Positions 43,806 through 53,520 of a stretch of DNA of 55,008 nt are shown one piece after another. The DNA is taken from contig NZ_JAPMOU010000038.1 in NCBI RefSeq assembly GCF_028858535.1, positions 1 to 55,008 on the forward strand, given 5' to 3'. The notes under the pieces were generated by a model that saw only the letters and a program-made list of their open reading frames with translations, was not told the DNA's origin and did no database searches. A program made the translations under genes and the position numbers. The stretch comes from Spartinivicinus poritis (GTDB lineage: Bacteria > Pseudomonadota > Gammaproteobacteria > Pseudomonadales > Zooshikellaceae). Every line of letters starts with the position of its first letter. The first letter of the stretch is position 1.

Positions 43806-45005
43806 ATGAGAGTACTAGTGTTTACTGCCCTGTATCCTAATGCTTTGCAGCATCGCCATGGGGTTTTTATTGAAAACCGTACTCGACAATATGTCGCTAA
43901 CACAGGTAATCAAGCAACTGTAGTGGCTCCTGTGCCTTGGTTTCCTCTTTCCCATTCGTGTTTTGGCCAATACGCTGTCTACAATAAGATACCTACTGAA
44001 GAAAACCGCCATGGAATTCAGGTTTATCATCCTCGGTATGTCAATATTCCGAAAATAGGCATGAATATTCAGCCTAAACTGATGTTTGAAGCTGCTAAGC
44101 GATTTATAAAACAGTTAATAAACCATGGTTTGGAGTTTGATGTCATTGATGGCCATTACTTTTATCCTGATGGTGTGGTGGCTGCTTGGTTAGGACAATA
44201 TTTTAATAAACCAGTTGTTATTTCAGCTCGAGGCCAAGATATTAGTTTTATACCTCAATATGAAAAGCCACGGAAGTTAATACAGCAGGCAGCGAAACAA
44301 GCGAGCCATTTAATTGCTGTATGTGATGCATTAAAACAACAAATGTTATCACTGGCTATTGATACCCCAATTGATGTGTTGTTGAATGGGGTTGATTTGC
44401 AGTTGTTTCAGCAACTTGAAAACCGTCAGCAACTTCGCCAACAGTTAGGGCTAAATCGATTTACGTTGCTATCTGTGGGGAATATGATTGAGTTAAAGGG
44501 GCATCATTTAGTAATAGAAGCACTAACAAAGCTGCCTGACGTGGAACTAGTGTTGATTGGCGAAGGGCCTGAAAAAGCAAAATACCAGAAGCTTGCTGAT
44601 ACACTAGGAGTCTCTGAACGGATAACGTTTTTGGGGAATATACAGCAAAAGCAGCTGGTAGATTACTATAATGCAGCTGATGTATTAACCTTAATATCCC
44701 GAAGAGAAGGGTGTCCTAACGTACTATTGGAATCGATGGCCTGTGGTAACCCTGTTATTGCCAATAATGTGGGAGGGGTGAGTGAGTTAGTCACAAGTCC
44801 GGTAGCCGGAACGTTATTGGCAGAGCGTTCTATTACCGCTATTGTTAAAGCTGTAAACGACCAGCAATTGTCTCCAGCACCAAGAGCGTCAGTGAGAGCT
44901 TATGCAGAGCAGTTTAGCTGGCCACAAGTGAGTGCAGCACAACAGGCGATTTTTGAGCAGGTTGTTAATGCGTTTGATAATAGCCAGACTTGTTCAGTTA
45001 GCTAA
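43806..45005 (+). CDS. Glycosyltransferase family 4 protein
   Basis: A 399-residue GT-B enzyme. 'VLVFTALYPNALQHRHGVFIENRTRQYV' and 'DVIDGHYFYPDGVVAAWLGQYF' mark the acceptor domain. 'LLSVGNMIELKGHHLVIEAL', 'LVLIGEGPEKAKYQKLA' and 'LISRREGCPNVLLESMACGNPVIANNVGG' mark the donor domain. Similar enzymes sit near exosortase A clusters. It may read through from the core operon, being 74 bases downstream. Its stop codon abuts the stop of the convergent deacetylase, leaving no room for a separate terminator. Confidence 0.9.
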   Translation: MRVLVFTALYPNALQHRHGVFIENRTRQYVANTGNQATVVAPVPWFPLSHSCFGQYAVYNKIPTEENRHGIQVYHPRYVNIPKIGMNIQPKLMFEAAKRFIKQLINHGLEFDVIDGHYFYPDGVVAAWLGQYFNKPVVISARGQDISFIPQYEKPRKLIQQAAKQASHLIAVCDALKQQMLSLAIDTPIDVLLNGVDLQLFQQLENRQQLRQQLGLNRFTLLSVGNMIELKGHHLVIEALTKLPDVELVLIGEGPEKAKYQKLADTLGVSERITFLGNIQQKQLVDYYNAADVLTLISRREGCPNVLLESMACGNPVIANNVGGVSELVTSPVAGTLLAERSITAIVKAVNDQQLSPAPRASVRAYAEQFSWPQVSAAQQAIFEQVVNAFDNSQTCSVS

Positions 45006-46094
45006 TCATCTGTTGCTGATTGCTTCACTACCGATTGGGCGACGGCCATGCATTAAATATTTAATGTTTTGGGTATAATTAGCCAGTTTTTTTATTTTTC
45101 TGGCCAGTTCACCAACGCCATGTAATTCAGCTTCAAACTGAATTTCTGCTAAATTTTCGCCATCTAAAATTCGGTCAAGTGCCAATAGTTGGCTGCGACT
45201 ATTCACAAACCCAGATTGACAAGTTGTAGCACTGGTAATACCTGCTTGTTGTAACCAAGACCAATGTTGCAGATCCCACTCACCGCTTGGGTAACAAAAA
45301 TGATTGAGATGCCCTGACTTAATTCGAGTTAATGCTTGTCTGTTTTCGTTTATTTCTCTTATGGTTCCTTCCTCTGAAAGTGGGAGTTGGTGACGATGGG
45401 TATGCAGCTGTATATCAATTAAGCCATCAAGAGGGTCAGAGAGCTGATCGTCTGTCATTAATGTAAATAACTTTTCGTCTCTAATTCGTTGATAATCTTC
45501 TCCAAGCATATGACCAATAGCTTCTGCTAATGCTTCTCTAAATTCATTATGCTCAGCTTCATTACCTAGCTTAATGAGTTGTTGCATTAATTCATAACGG
45601 TTATTGCTAAAACTAATGGTGTTATCACCTACTAGGCTTTGAATGATGCTTAAATCAAGTGTCGAATGTTTGCTTCGCCAAAACATATATTGTACTGCTA
45701 GTTGAAATACTGGGGTTTGTTTTGTTTGGAAGTAACTGGTGATATAAACAGTAGCAGGTAATTTAAAGAATTTTAGCACTGGATAAGCAAGCTGGTAGAC
45801 GCTTTGAAAACCATCATCAATGGTAATAACTGCATTTAAGCCTCTAAGTTGATTAGCTTTTAGCTGGCTAATGGCATCATCAAGTGATAATACGCGATAA
45901 CCTGTTGATAGCAGCATCTCCAAGCGTTTACGAAAAGTAGCTTGTTTTTGAAAGAGTGATGGACGAAACTGGCATTCATCCTTTAATTCAAAAGCATGGT
46001 AGCATAAAATTAATAGCTTATTTTTAGCAAATGGTTTAGTTAGCTGAAATGCCCCCATTCGCTTTAATGCTTGTAAATAATCTAACTTATTCAT
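45006..46094 (-). CDS. Polysaccharide deacetylase family protein
   Basis: A 362-residue NodB-fold protein with no signal peptide. 'LNAVITIDDGFQSVY' provides the catalytic Asp-Asp pair, 'IQLHTHRHQLPL' the metal-binding His motif, and 'NHFCYPSGEWD' the third motif. A long helical insertion (about residues 140-205) separates motifs one and two. Its start overlaps the double-GNAT gene by 8 bases, so the two form a minus-strand operon interrupting the exopolysaccharide genes. The likely substrate is an N-acetylated sugar of the same polymer. Confidence 0.88.
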   Translation of the reverse strand: MNKLDYLQALKRMGAFQLTKPFAKNKLLILCYHAFELKDECQFRPSLFQKQATFRKRLEMLLSTGYRVLSLDDAISQLKANQLRGLNAVITIDDGFQSVYQLAYPVLKFFKLPATVYITSYFQTKQTPVFQLAVQYMFWRSKHSTLDLSIIQSLVGDNTISFSNNRYELMQQLIKLGNEAEHNEFREALAEAIGHMLGEDYQRIRDEKLFTLMTDDQLSDPLDGLIDIQLHTHRHQLPLSEEGTIREINENRQALTRIKSGHLNHFCYPSGEWDLQHWSWLQQAGITSATTCQSGFVNSRSQLLALDRILDGENLAEIQFEAELHGVGELARKIKKLANYTQNIKYLMHGRRPIGSEAISNR

Positions 46095-47826
46095 TGCTGG
46101 CTGCTGTTAAATAATCGGGTAACTGTTGAGATTTTGTTTCGTTATTAAAATGATGCTTGTAATGCAAGGAACCAATATACTCAAAGTTGTTTTTTTCAAT
46201 TAACTGCTGAAGAGAGAGGTTATCTGCTCTTACGACAGTAAATAACTGTTTGGCTTTATATATGGAAAAAGCATCATTAATCTGCTGTTGGATGCAGTGG
46301 TGGTATAACGTTTGATCTTGAACTGTAGGGGGAGTGTAAAAACTATGTATTATAGCGCTATTGGCAGGGAAAGTTATTTTTTGTTTTACTTCATTAAAGT
46401 AAGCTTGGCTGGTATTGGGTGTTAGCCATGCGCATGCCATTAATTTATAGCTATTGACATAGCTATAAGGGATTTCCCCTTCCTCTAGCCTTTGGCTACA
46501 TTCAGTTAAAAACTGTTGTCGACTTTGCCAGTCAAACTCCGGGCTGAACTTGGTTAAGTTATGTAAGCTAAATGTATTAAAAGTAACTGTCGTATTATTG
46601 TTATCAGGGTTTACATCTGGATTTTTAGTGTTAGTATTTGACTCATTTTTGAATTGATAAACTCTTAGTTCGACGTCGCAATAATATTGCTCGACTATTG
46701 CCTTTAATGCTTTAGTTGAGGTGAGCTTATGAGGTAGTGATAGGATGCTGTGATAACGTTTAGAAGTGAATCCAATTTGTGTGCTTGAACGTTTAATAGT
46801 ATTGGCTGTATGTTGCACTTTTTCATATCTTTGCTTGTGTTTAATGTTACTAAAATAAACAAGCTCTACCATGTTGTCGTATTCATTAGTAAACTGCTTT
46901 TTCCATGGGTCGTTACCGGGGGTTAAATCCAGGTATTCATAACCTTCTTCTAGTAAATGCTCTGCTAGCCATAACAGGTGAAGTTCACTGGGTGAGTACT
47001 GTGTGTATTGAGGAGCAAAGCATAATATGCCTAAATGAAGCGTATTTTTACTGATAAAGCCAAGCTGAGCTGAGACTAACTGTTCATTCAGCCATAATCC
47101 GGTTAAATGGAGCTGATTGGTTAGTGTTTGGCAAAGTGTTGTGAAAAATTGAAATTTAGCTGTGTCCTGGCTAAAAGGAAGAAAGTTATTTATTGCTCCT
47201 TGATGAAAGTCGTAAAGAGGAACCAACTGTTTAAACAAGCTTATTTTGGCTTGAGGCTCAGTTACATGAGCAAATTTAAGTTCACCTAAGTTTTTTAAAT
47301 GATTGGTGTTATTTTTATTACTTTCTTTTGCTAATGCTTGCTTAATATCATTGGCATTTAGCTTCATGAGAGGGCGCTGGTAATTATTGATTATTAGATG
47401 TTCAGTAAGGCCAGTATCTTTTTCTAGTGTATGAGTAAGTATTGATTTTGGGAGATGCTTTAAGCTTAACTGGCTGTCAGGGAATACTTGTTGTATGTCA
47501 GTAACCAGGGCAGAGAAAAAATCATACTGTTTTTCTGGTGTTGTTAGCCAGGCTTGATATTCTGCTTGGTGATTACCTGCCGCTGTAATCTGGTTGCCCC
47601 TAATACAGAGTGGTAAACAAGCTACCAGCTGATTGTTATCATACCCTAATGAAAAGGCTAAGTCATAATTATGGTGATAAGCTTGCCACCAACTGTTCAC
47701 ATAAGGCTGAGACTGAAAAGAATAGGCTATAGAAGATTGATTATATAATTGTTGCCACTGGTTAATAAATTGTTGGTTTGTCAGTAGTTGCTCTGCAGCA
47801 AGGCCAGTAACGAGCGATGTATCCAT
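46087..47826 (-). CDS. Fused double GNAT/FemAB-like acyltransferase
   Basis: A 579-residue protein with two acyltransferase-like modules. The first (about residues 15-340) resembles the BioF2/FemAB-like GNAT_6 group: 'WWQAYHHNYDLAFSLGYDNNQLVACLPL', 'LWLNEQLVSAQLGF' and 'EHLLEEGYEYLDLTPGNDPWKKQF'. A second region (about 390-575) ends in 'LFTVVRADNLSLQQLIEKNNFEYIGSLHYKHHF', the pattern of a GNAT C-terminal half. A polar Asn-rich linker ('NTNTKNPDVNPDNNNTT') joins them. It is probably a polysaccharide- or lipid-modifying enzyme co-expressed with the following deacetylase. Acyl donor and target are unknown. Confidence 0.75.
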   Translation of the reverse strand: MDTSLVTGLAAEQLLTNQQFINQWQQLYNQSSIAYSFQSQPYVNSWWQAYHHNYDLAFSLGYDNNQLVACLPLCIRGNQITAAGNHQAEYQAWLTTPEKQYDFFSALVTDIQQVFPDSQLSLKHLPKSILTHTLEKDTGLTEHLIINNYQRPLMKLNANDIKQALAKESNKNNTNHLKNLGELKFAHVTEPQAKISLFKQLVPLYDFHQGAINNFLPFSQDTAKFQFFTTLCQTLTNQLHLTGLWLNEQLVSAQLGFISKNTLHLGILCFAPQYTQYSPSELHLLWLAEHLLEEGYEYLDLTPGNDPWKKQFTNEYDNMVELVYFSNIKHKQRYEKVQHTANTIKRSSTQIGFTSKRYHSILSLPHKLTSTKALKAIVEQYYCDVELRVYQFKNESNTNTKNPDVNPDNNNTTVTFNTFSLHNLTKFSPEFDWQSRQQFLTECSQRLEEGEIPYSYVNSYKLMACAWLTPNTSQAYFNEVKQKITFPANSAIIHSFYTPPTVQDQTLYHHCIQQQINDAFSIYKAKQLFTVVRADNLSLQQLIEKNNFEYIGSLHYKHHFNNETKSQQLPDYLTAASNE

Positions 47827-48325
47827 GATGATTAATTGCCTGGTTTGTTATTATTAAGGATATTAATTTTGTGGCGTTAAGTACGAGTTGGGTCTTATCC
47901 TATTTTCTTGACTCAATATTTCAAAGGGATAAATACAGTATACTGCACGACGAAATAAAAATCATAGTGGTCAGCGGTATTATCGTTTTACTGAAATATA
48001 AGCCTTTAATGTGAATATTTACATTTGTATTGCAAACTTTAAAGCTAGGGCTAAAGATTGGTTTGTAAGTGGTTGCATTGTCTGGGCGATTTAATAGCTC
48101 TATATTTTTGAAAGAAACCTTTAATTGAAAAATAATGACTATAAATAGTTAGGGGTGTTTGGTGTGAGTTTTTACAACACCTAAAATGGTTGGTAATTGA
48201 TGAGTTTGAAAATGGCTTTATAAGCTACTATTAACTAGTAAACTTTTAAAAGGGCTATGAGAAGTTAGTAAGTCTAATGCATTATATTGTGCTTGTTTAA
48301 ATGACGGTTAAAGATCGATTGCTTT
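47827..48325. other. 499-bp divergent intergenic region
   Basis: Separates the minus-strand GNAT/deacetylase pair from the ligase gene, so it must hold promoters for both. I see no coding frame of merit. Structures noted are a hairpin GGTGTT (48154-48159) with AACACC (48176-48181), and a GG-N10-GC pair at 48085-48098 that could be a loose sigma-54 core facing the ligase gene. Confidence 0.45.
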
Positions 48326-49675
48326 ATGCGTGACTTATTGGTTTCAGCTATTATATTTGCTGCCATTCCTTATATTCTCATGAACCCACATGTGGGCATT
48401 TATTTTTCAGCGTGGATTGGTTACATGAATCCACACCGATTAGGGTGGGGGTTTGCTTATAATTTTCCATTTGCATTTGTTGTTGCTATTGTTACCATCC
48501 TTGCCTTTTTATTTTCTAAAGAGAATAAAAAGTTACCATTAACTTCAGTGACAGTAGTATTAATTCTATTCATTTTTTGGATGGGAGTCAGTACGGCGCT
48601 GTCTATTTACCCTGATTTGGCATGGAAAAGTTATACTGATGTACTAAAAATTCAATTCCTGATTTGTCTTTCCATGATTCTGATTCAGAGCAAAAAGAGA
48701 ATTCAGACTCTGGTATGGATTATTGCGTTTTCTATTGGTTTTTTTGGTATTAAAGGTGGCCTTTTTTCAATACTCTCGGGTATGCAATATCGTGTGTGGG
48801 GCCCCCCTGGGTCTGTAATTACAGGTAATAATGAACTAGGTATTGCACTGTTAATGGTAATCCCATTATTTGTGTATCTTTTTTCGACCAGCAGTAATAA
48901 ATGGGTAAAACAGTTGCTGCTGGGATCTATTCTACTTTGTATCGTATCAGTGATCAGTACTTTCTCCAGAGGTGCTTTTCTAGCCTCTCTATGTATGTTT
49001 GCATTCTTATGGACAAAAAGTAAATATAAGTTGCCAATCGCTATGGCTGGTTTGCTTGGATTATTCGTATTGGTGCCTCTGGTTCCAGATCACTGGGTTG
49101 AGCGGATGGGTTCAATTCCTTTTGTAGGACAATATATTACCCAGTCAGAAGAAACGACGGAGATAGATGAGTCTGGCAAAGGGCGGCTCAGTGCTTGGAC
49201 TATGGCCTATAATATTGCTAAAGCAAGGGTGACTGGAGGAGGGTTTAATTGCTGGACACCAGAAAACTTCTTACTTTATTCAGACCCTACACGGGTATTT
49301 GATGCCCATAGTATTTATTTTGAAGTGTTGGGAGAGCAAGGATTTCCAGGGTTATTTTTGTTCTTATTGTTGTATTTGCTTGCCTGGCGAACAGGAAGTT
49401 GGATCATTCGTCACACAAATGATCAAACCAACATGCTATGGGCGAATCAGTTGGCTAAAATGATTCAAGTGAGCTTTGTGGCTTATGCAACGGGTGGTGC
49501 ATTTTTAGGTTTAGGCTATTTTGACTTACCCTACCATTTGGTTTGTTTGTTGGTTGTAACGCAACTGTGGGTGAAGAAAGAGTTGGCTAAGCCAGTTGAG
49601 GTGAACCAGGCATCAATAGCAAAGTTTTCCACGGAACCACCAATATCAACGCAAAAATGGCCTTGGGAAAAGTAG
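48326..49675 (+). CDS. Exosortase A-associated O-glycosylation ligase (Wzy/WaaL-like)
   Basis: A 449-residue membrane protein with about ten to twelve helices, starting 'MRDLLVSAIIFAAIPYILMNPHVGIY' and containing 'YMNPHRLGWGFAYNFPFA', the diagnostic N-terminus of the TIGR03097 family. The large periplasmic loop with 'TGGGFNCWTPENFLLYSDPTRVFDAHSIYFEVLGEQGFPGL' carries the conserved Arg/His of O-antigen ligases. Family members are proposed to polymerise or attach glycan to proteins. A deacetylase follows after 4 bases. The ribosome site is weak. It is set apart from the core XrtA operon by an inverted gene pair. Confidence 0.92.
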   Translation: MRDLLVSAIIFAAIPYILMNPHVGIYFSAWIGYMNPHRLGWGFAYNFPFAFVVAIVTILAFLFSKENKKLPLTSVTVVLILFIFWMGVSTALSIYPDLAWKSYTDVLKIQFLICLSMILIQSKKRIQTLVWIIAFSIGFFGIKGGLFSILSGMQYRVWGPPGSVITGNNELGIALLMVIPLFVYLFSTSSNKWVKQLLLGSILLCIVSVISTFSRGAFLASLCMFAFLWTKSKYKLPIAMAGLLGLFVLVPLVPDHWVERMGSIPFVGQYITQSEETTEIDESGKGRLSAWTMAYNIAKARVTGGGFNCWTPENFLLYSDPTRVFDAHSIYFEVLGEQGFPGLFLFLLLYLLAWRTGSWIIRHTNDQTNMLWANQLAKMIQVSFVAYATGGAFLGLGYFDLPYHLVCLLVVTQLWVKKELAKPVEVNQASIAKFSTEPPISTQKWPWEK

Positions 49676-49679
49676 TTAC

Positions 49680-50675
49680 ATGAAGTTGAAATCGTCTCCA
49701 GTCATGCGTCGCTCCCTTCAGTGGGTAGCTCAAGGGTTAAGTCAATTTGCTAGTCAGAAGAGGCTAGCGATCTTGATTTATCATCGGGTTTTAGCTGAGC
49801 CTACAGGAAGAGGAGCTAGTATTATTGATGCGAGCACCTTCCGATGGCAGATGGACTTGATCAGAGAGCACTTTAATGTGCTGCCTTTTAGCGAGGCGCT
49901 AGAGTTGTTGCAGCATAACAATCTACCACCCAGAGCTGTTGCGGTGACCTTTGATGATGGTTATGCAGATAATGCGACAGTAGCACTGCCTATCTTGCAG
50001 GAGCTACAAATACCAGCCACTTTCTTTATTGCTACAGGTTTTCTGAATGGTGGCTGTATGTGGAATGATCAGGTTTCAGAGTCTATCTATCACACAGACC
50101 AAACGGATATCTCATTAACTGATTTAAGGCTGCAAAATCTCTCTCTACACTCCATGGCTGATCGAGATCAAGCCACGCAATATTTATTAAAACAACTAAA
50201 ATATCGATCGTTTGAACAACGCCAACAATTGGTGGCAGAAGTTGTAAAACGGTCCGGTGTAGTGTTGCCAAAAGACTTGATGATGACTTCAAGTCAGGTC
50301 AAACAGTTACATCAAGCTGGCATGGAAGTGGGAGCACACACTTGTAATCACCCGATACTTCAAAAGGTGAATAAACAGCAGGCAGAAAAAGAGATTGCTG
50401 ATAGTAAACAACAGTTAGAGGCTATTATTGGTGAGCCTGTTACATTATTTGCTTACCCTAATGGCAGACCTAAACAAGACTATGGTATTGAGCATGTGAA
50501 AATGATGCGACGGTTGGGGTTTAAGGCGGCTGTAACAACCGCCTGGGGTGTGGCAACTGCTCATAGTGACATATATCAGCTACCTCGCTTTATGCCTTGG
50601 GATAAACAGCCTGATAAGTTTATGGCGAGGCTAGTGTTTCAATATCGCAGGACTCATCCAGAGCTAGCAGCTTAG
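49680..50675 (+). CDS. Polysaccharide deacetylase family protein
   Basis: A 331-residue NodB-fold esterase. 'AVAVTFDDGYADNATVALPIL' has the catalytic Asp pair, 'MEVGAHTCNHPILQ' the metal-binding His residues, and 'TLFAYPNGRPKQDYG' the third motif. No signal peptide is seen, so action on lipid-linked intermediates in the cytoplasm is likely. It is co-transcribed with the ligase gene, 4 bases downstream, and convergent with the Cys-less asparagine-synthetase homologue, 7 bases away. It is the third deacetylase of the region. Confidence 0.9.
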   Translation: MKLKSSPVMRRSLQWVAQGLSQFASQKRLAILIYHRVLAEPTGRGASIIDASTFRWQMDLIREHFNVLPFSEALELLQHNNLPPRAVAVTFDDGYADNATVALPILQELQIPATFFIATGFLNGGCMWNDQVSESIYHTDQTDISLTDLRLQNLSLHSMADRDQATQYLLKQLKYRSFEQRQQLVAEVVKRSGVVLPKDLMMTSSQVKQLHQAGMEVGAHTCNHPILQKVNKQQAEKEIADSKQQLEAIIGEPVTLFAYPNGRPKQDYGIEHVKMMRRLGFKAAVTTAWGVATAHSDIYQLPRFMPWDKQPDKFMARLVFQYRRTHPELAA

Positions 50676-50682
50676 CAGTTGC

Positions 50683-52515
50683 TTAATCTATATGGGTTTT
50701 TAACCAGCTACCTAAAGTCATTAACAACCAAATCAGTTCACCATAATAAGCACTATGACCTTGTTGATGCATGGCTTTAGCGTTAACTAAAAAGTCAGGG
50801 TTAAAATAGGGCTGATCTGCCAGGTAGTCGATAGCTTCATAAGCCATTGATTGTAAGGGCTGATGATCTTTGGTCCACACTCCAAAAGGTAAGCCAAAGC
50901 CATGTTTAGATTTATTGATAATCGCATCGGGTAAAAAGCCTTTAACCGCCTGTTTATAAATACCTCGTAGTTGAGTTAAGTTCACTTTAAGGTTTGAGGG
51001 AATAGTACACGACAGATCAACCAGTTCGTCATCTAGCATGGGGTAGCGTACGTCGATACCTGCCAAATAACACATACGATTGACTTTAGGTAAATCATTA
51101 TCAGCCAGGGTGCGTTTCCAGTCTAAAAACAACATTCGACTGATGTAGTCAGCTTGATCTGGTTGCTGGTAGGTCTGTTGGATCTCACGTAAAGGCAGTT
51201 GAATATCAATGTCTTGTAAGAATGTTGAGCTAAATATTTCTGTTGGGCTATGGCGGTGTAGGAAGTTGTATGTTTCCAGGCGATCAGGTAATGGAATATT
51301 AGCCTGATCAATATAGCTGTGTGCTTTGCCTCCTAGCGGCAATCTACTAAACCAAGGCTGACGAACCACAGGTTCTAATGCACGCTGACGCAGTAAGCCT
51401 GGAATATGCTGGTATAGCTCAAAAATGATTTGTTTTTGGTAGCGAGTATTACCGGCAAAAAGTTCGTCACCGCCATCACCTGCCAGCATTATATCAACTC
51501 CATGTTGTTTAGCCAGTTTGGCGCAAAAATAAGCAGGCAAAGCAGAAGAGTTACCAAATGGTTCATCAAAGCCAGTGATCACCTGCTGGTAATGACTAAG
51601 AATATCTTCTGGTTGAATAAAGTATTCGTGTTGCTCCGTGTTAAAGTGCTTTGCTGCAAGACGGGCGTATTCAATTTCGTTATATTTTTCGACAGGAAAG
51701 CCGATGGAAAAGGTTTTTGCAGGTTGGCTGCTTAACTCACTCAGTAAGCCTGATACTGTTGAGCTATCCAACCCCCCGCTTAGAAAACTGCCGACGGTGC
51801 CTTGTTGGCTTGCACGGGAAACAGCGCTTTTCAGGGTACTAAGAATAAGTCCTGCAAGTTCGCTATCAGTTAATTGATTTTTGTCAGTAAACAGAGGAGA
51901 CCAGTAATAACCTTTATTGAACTGCCCTGATTGATAGCAAATATACTGTGCTGGCTCTAGTTTATATAAACTGTCGTAAATGGTGCCAGGGCTGGGAATC
52001 ATATGGAAATAAAGGTAGTTGTAGATTGCCTGGTTACACAGTGCTGTATGGCTATCTGGGTGGTTTTTTATAACTGAAGCAAAACTACCAAAAAAAAGTT
52101 GATTGTTGTGTAACTGATAATAAACAGGCTGAGTCGCCATTCGGTCTGTAGCTAAGATAAAAGTATCTTGTTGGTGATCGTATAAAAATAGACTGAACTG
52201 GCCATGTAGTTTACTTAAGCAATTTAAACCAATGGCCTGATAAGCTGTGATGGCAGCAATAGCTGGGTTTTGCTTGTTGCTGATGTGATTGTAGGGGGCT
52301 TCTACCCACTGGGGGCAGCCATTAATCAATACTGTAATGCTATCTTGTTGAGCTACGTGACTGGTATTATCAGCTGTGTTAATGAGAGCAAGATTGGTGT
52401 TAACAAACGTCTCTAGAGCGTGGTGTTTGGGACAAGGTAGTATAGCCTTTAGTGTTTCGACAGCACTACCTTCATTAAGTGGATGAGGGGTTAGCCAACC
52501 ACCAAATGGAATCAT
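50683..52515 (-). CDS. Asparagine synthetase-like protein lacking the glutaminase Cys
   Basis: A 610-residue homologue of AsnB. The synthetase domain is intact: PP-loop 'SFLSGGLDSSTVSGLL', 'FDEPFGNSSALPAYF', 'MLAGDGGDELFAGNTRY' and 'KHGFGLPFG'. The N-terminal domain has the Ntn-hydrolase outline ('LHGQFSLFLYD', 'ILATDRMATQPVYY', 'LFFGSFASVI'), but the protein starts Met-Ile-Pro-Phe-Gly-Gly and has no Cys2, so it cannot hydrolyse glutamine in the normal way. The start is supported by AAAGGATG just upstream. It may use free ammonia or form another amide or ester. Relatives with this change occur in glycan clusters. It is convergent with the deacetylase. Confidence 0.85.
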   Translation of the reverse strand: MIPFGGWLTPHPLNEGSAVETLKAILPCPKHHALETFVNTNLALINTADNTSHVAQQDSITVLINGCPQWVEAPYNHISNKQNPAIAAITAYQAIGLNCLSKLHGQFSLFLYDHQQDTFILATDRMATQPVYYQLHNNQLFFGSFASVIKNHPDSHTALCNQAIYNYLYFHMIPSPGTIYDSLYKLEPAQYICYQSGQFNKGYYWSPLFTDKNQLTDSELAGLILSTLKSAVSRASQQGTVGSFLSGGLDSSTVSGLLSELSSQPAKTFSIGFPVEKYNEIEYARLAAKHFNTEQHEYFIQPEDILSHYQQVITGFDEPFGNSSALPAYFCAKLAKQHGVDIMLAGDGGDELFAGNTRYQKQIIFELYQHIPGLLRQRALEPVVRQPWFSRLPLGGKAHSYIDQANIPLPDRLETYNFLHRHSPTEIFSSTFLQDIDIQLPLREIQQTYQQPDQADYISRMLFLDWKRTLADNDLPKVNRMCYLAGIDVRYPMLDDELVDLSCTIPSNLKVNLTQLRGIYKQAVKGFLPDAIINKSKHGFGLPFGVWTKDHQPLQSMAYEAIDYLADQPYFNPDFLVNAKAMHQQGHSAYYGELIWLLMTLGSWLKTHID

Positions 52516-52624
52516 GGGACATCCTTTATGACAAGCAATAAAAGTATTAATTTTTCAAGCAAGTAAACCGGTTCAATGGCCAAGCATGTCAATATTAATA
52601 TCTGCCAGCATTATAATAGCTGGG

Positions 52625-53233
52625 TTACCAGACGCCGGCATCACTCAATTTTTGCTTAAGCCCAGCAAGTGGGTATCCTTGCTGGTAAGCTTTTTGAGCA
52701 TGGTTTTTGGCTTCTTGCAGTTTCTTCATGTCAATGTAAAGCAAGCCCAGATTATAATGAAGCTCAGCAAAATTAGGAGAGAGTTGTAGGCCTCTTTGGT
52801 ATTTTTTTAGTGCTTCATCATGTTTTTGCTTTTTATGTAAGTAAATACCATACAACATGTGAACTACAGCATCACTTGGCTTGAACCGTAAAGCTCGGTC
52901 AAAAAAGCACTCGGCTGACATATGGTTCTTACTGTATTCAGTATCAGGTCGAGTGTAATACCTGACAACGGCAAATAGGGCTCGATGGTGGTTAGGAAAT
53001 GCGCGTAAAGTATAAGTAATATCACCCAATACGTGACCAGTCATACCTTTGTTTAAAGATTCGACATCTCGGTTAAAGTGAAACTGTTCGACAATAGGTA
53101 GTCTGTATTTAAAATGCTCTGGGTTGGTGTAGTCATATGGGCCATATTGGTTTGTTAAACTGCCGCATTCAAATTCACCTGCCCAGCTGTTAGTTAAAAA
53201 GAGTGCTGTAAATACTAACCATTTAGCTTGCAT
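52625..53233 (-). CDS. Exported TPR-repeat protein
   Basis: A 202-residue secreted protein: signal peptide 'MQAKWLVFTALFLTNSWAGE' then a mature N-terminus with 'CGSLTNQYGPYDYTNPEHF' and 'TYTLRAFPNHHRALFAVVRYY'. Two to three TPR motifs follow from about residue 100 ('AVVHMLYGIYLHKKQKHDEALKKYQRGLQLSP'). I chose the ATG at 53233 with GAGGG before it over the upstream frame from 53260. The protein may anchor or organise the polysaccharide machinery in the periplasm; this is inferred from its location. It is probably in one transcription unit with the asparagine-synthetase-like gene downstream, 109 bases away. Confidence 0.8.
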   Translation of the reverse strand: MQAKWLVFTALFLTNSWAGEFECGSLTNQYGPYDYTNPEHFKYRLPIVEQFHFNRDVESLNKGMTGHVLGDITYTLRAFPNHHRALFAVVRYYTRPDTEYSKNHMSAECFFDRALRFKPSDAVVHMLYGIYLHKKQKHDEALKKYQRGLQLSPNFAELHYNLGLLYIDMKKLQEAKNHAQKAYQQGYPLAGLKQKLSDAGVW

Positions 53234-53520
53234 AAATAATCCCTCAAAGTGAATACCCACATAATCTTATGCAAAAAATTTTCCATGGTTTTACCGTAAG
53301 AGTGGTTAACTCAAAATTTTAGTATTTAAGAGTTAGTATATAAGAACTCGAATAGTAGCTAAAGATGATACATAAAAAATAGGTTGGGTGTTAGCTCTGA
53401 ATACGACAGTTCAACTATGCCTGAGAAATTATTTTTTAGTAAAATAGAAAAAAAAGATAAATAAAATACTGGGTATATTTTGTGATGTACAGATGCATAA
53501 AACAGAGGGAATAATGTAAA

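Noticed and set aside
51430-51877. Several overlapping plus-strand frames inside the Cys-less asparagine-synthetase homologue
   Set aside because: They are antisense shadows of conserved synthetase motifs and encode nothing recognisable.
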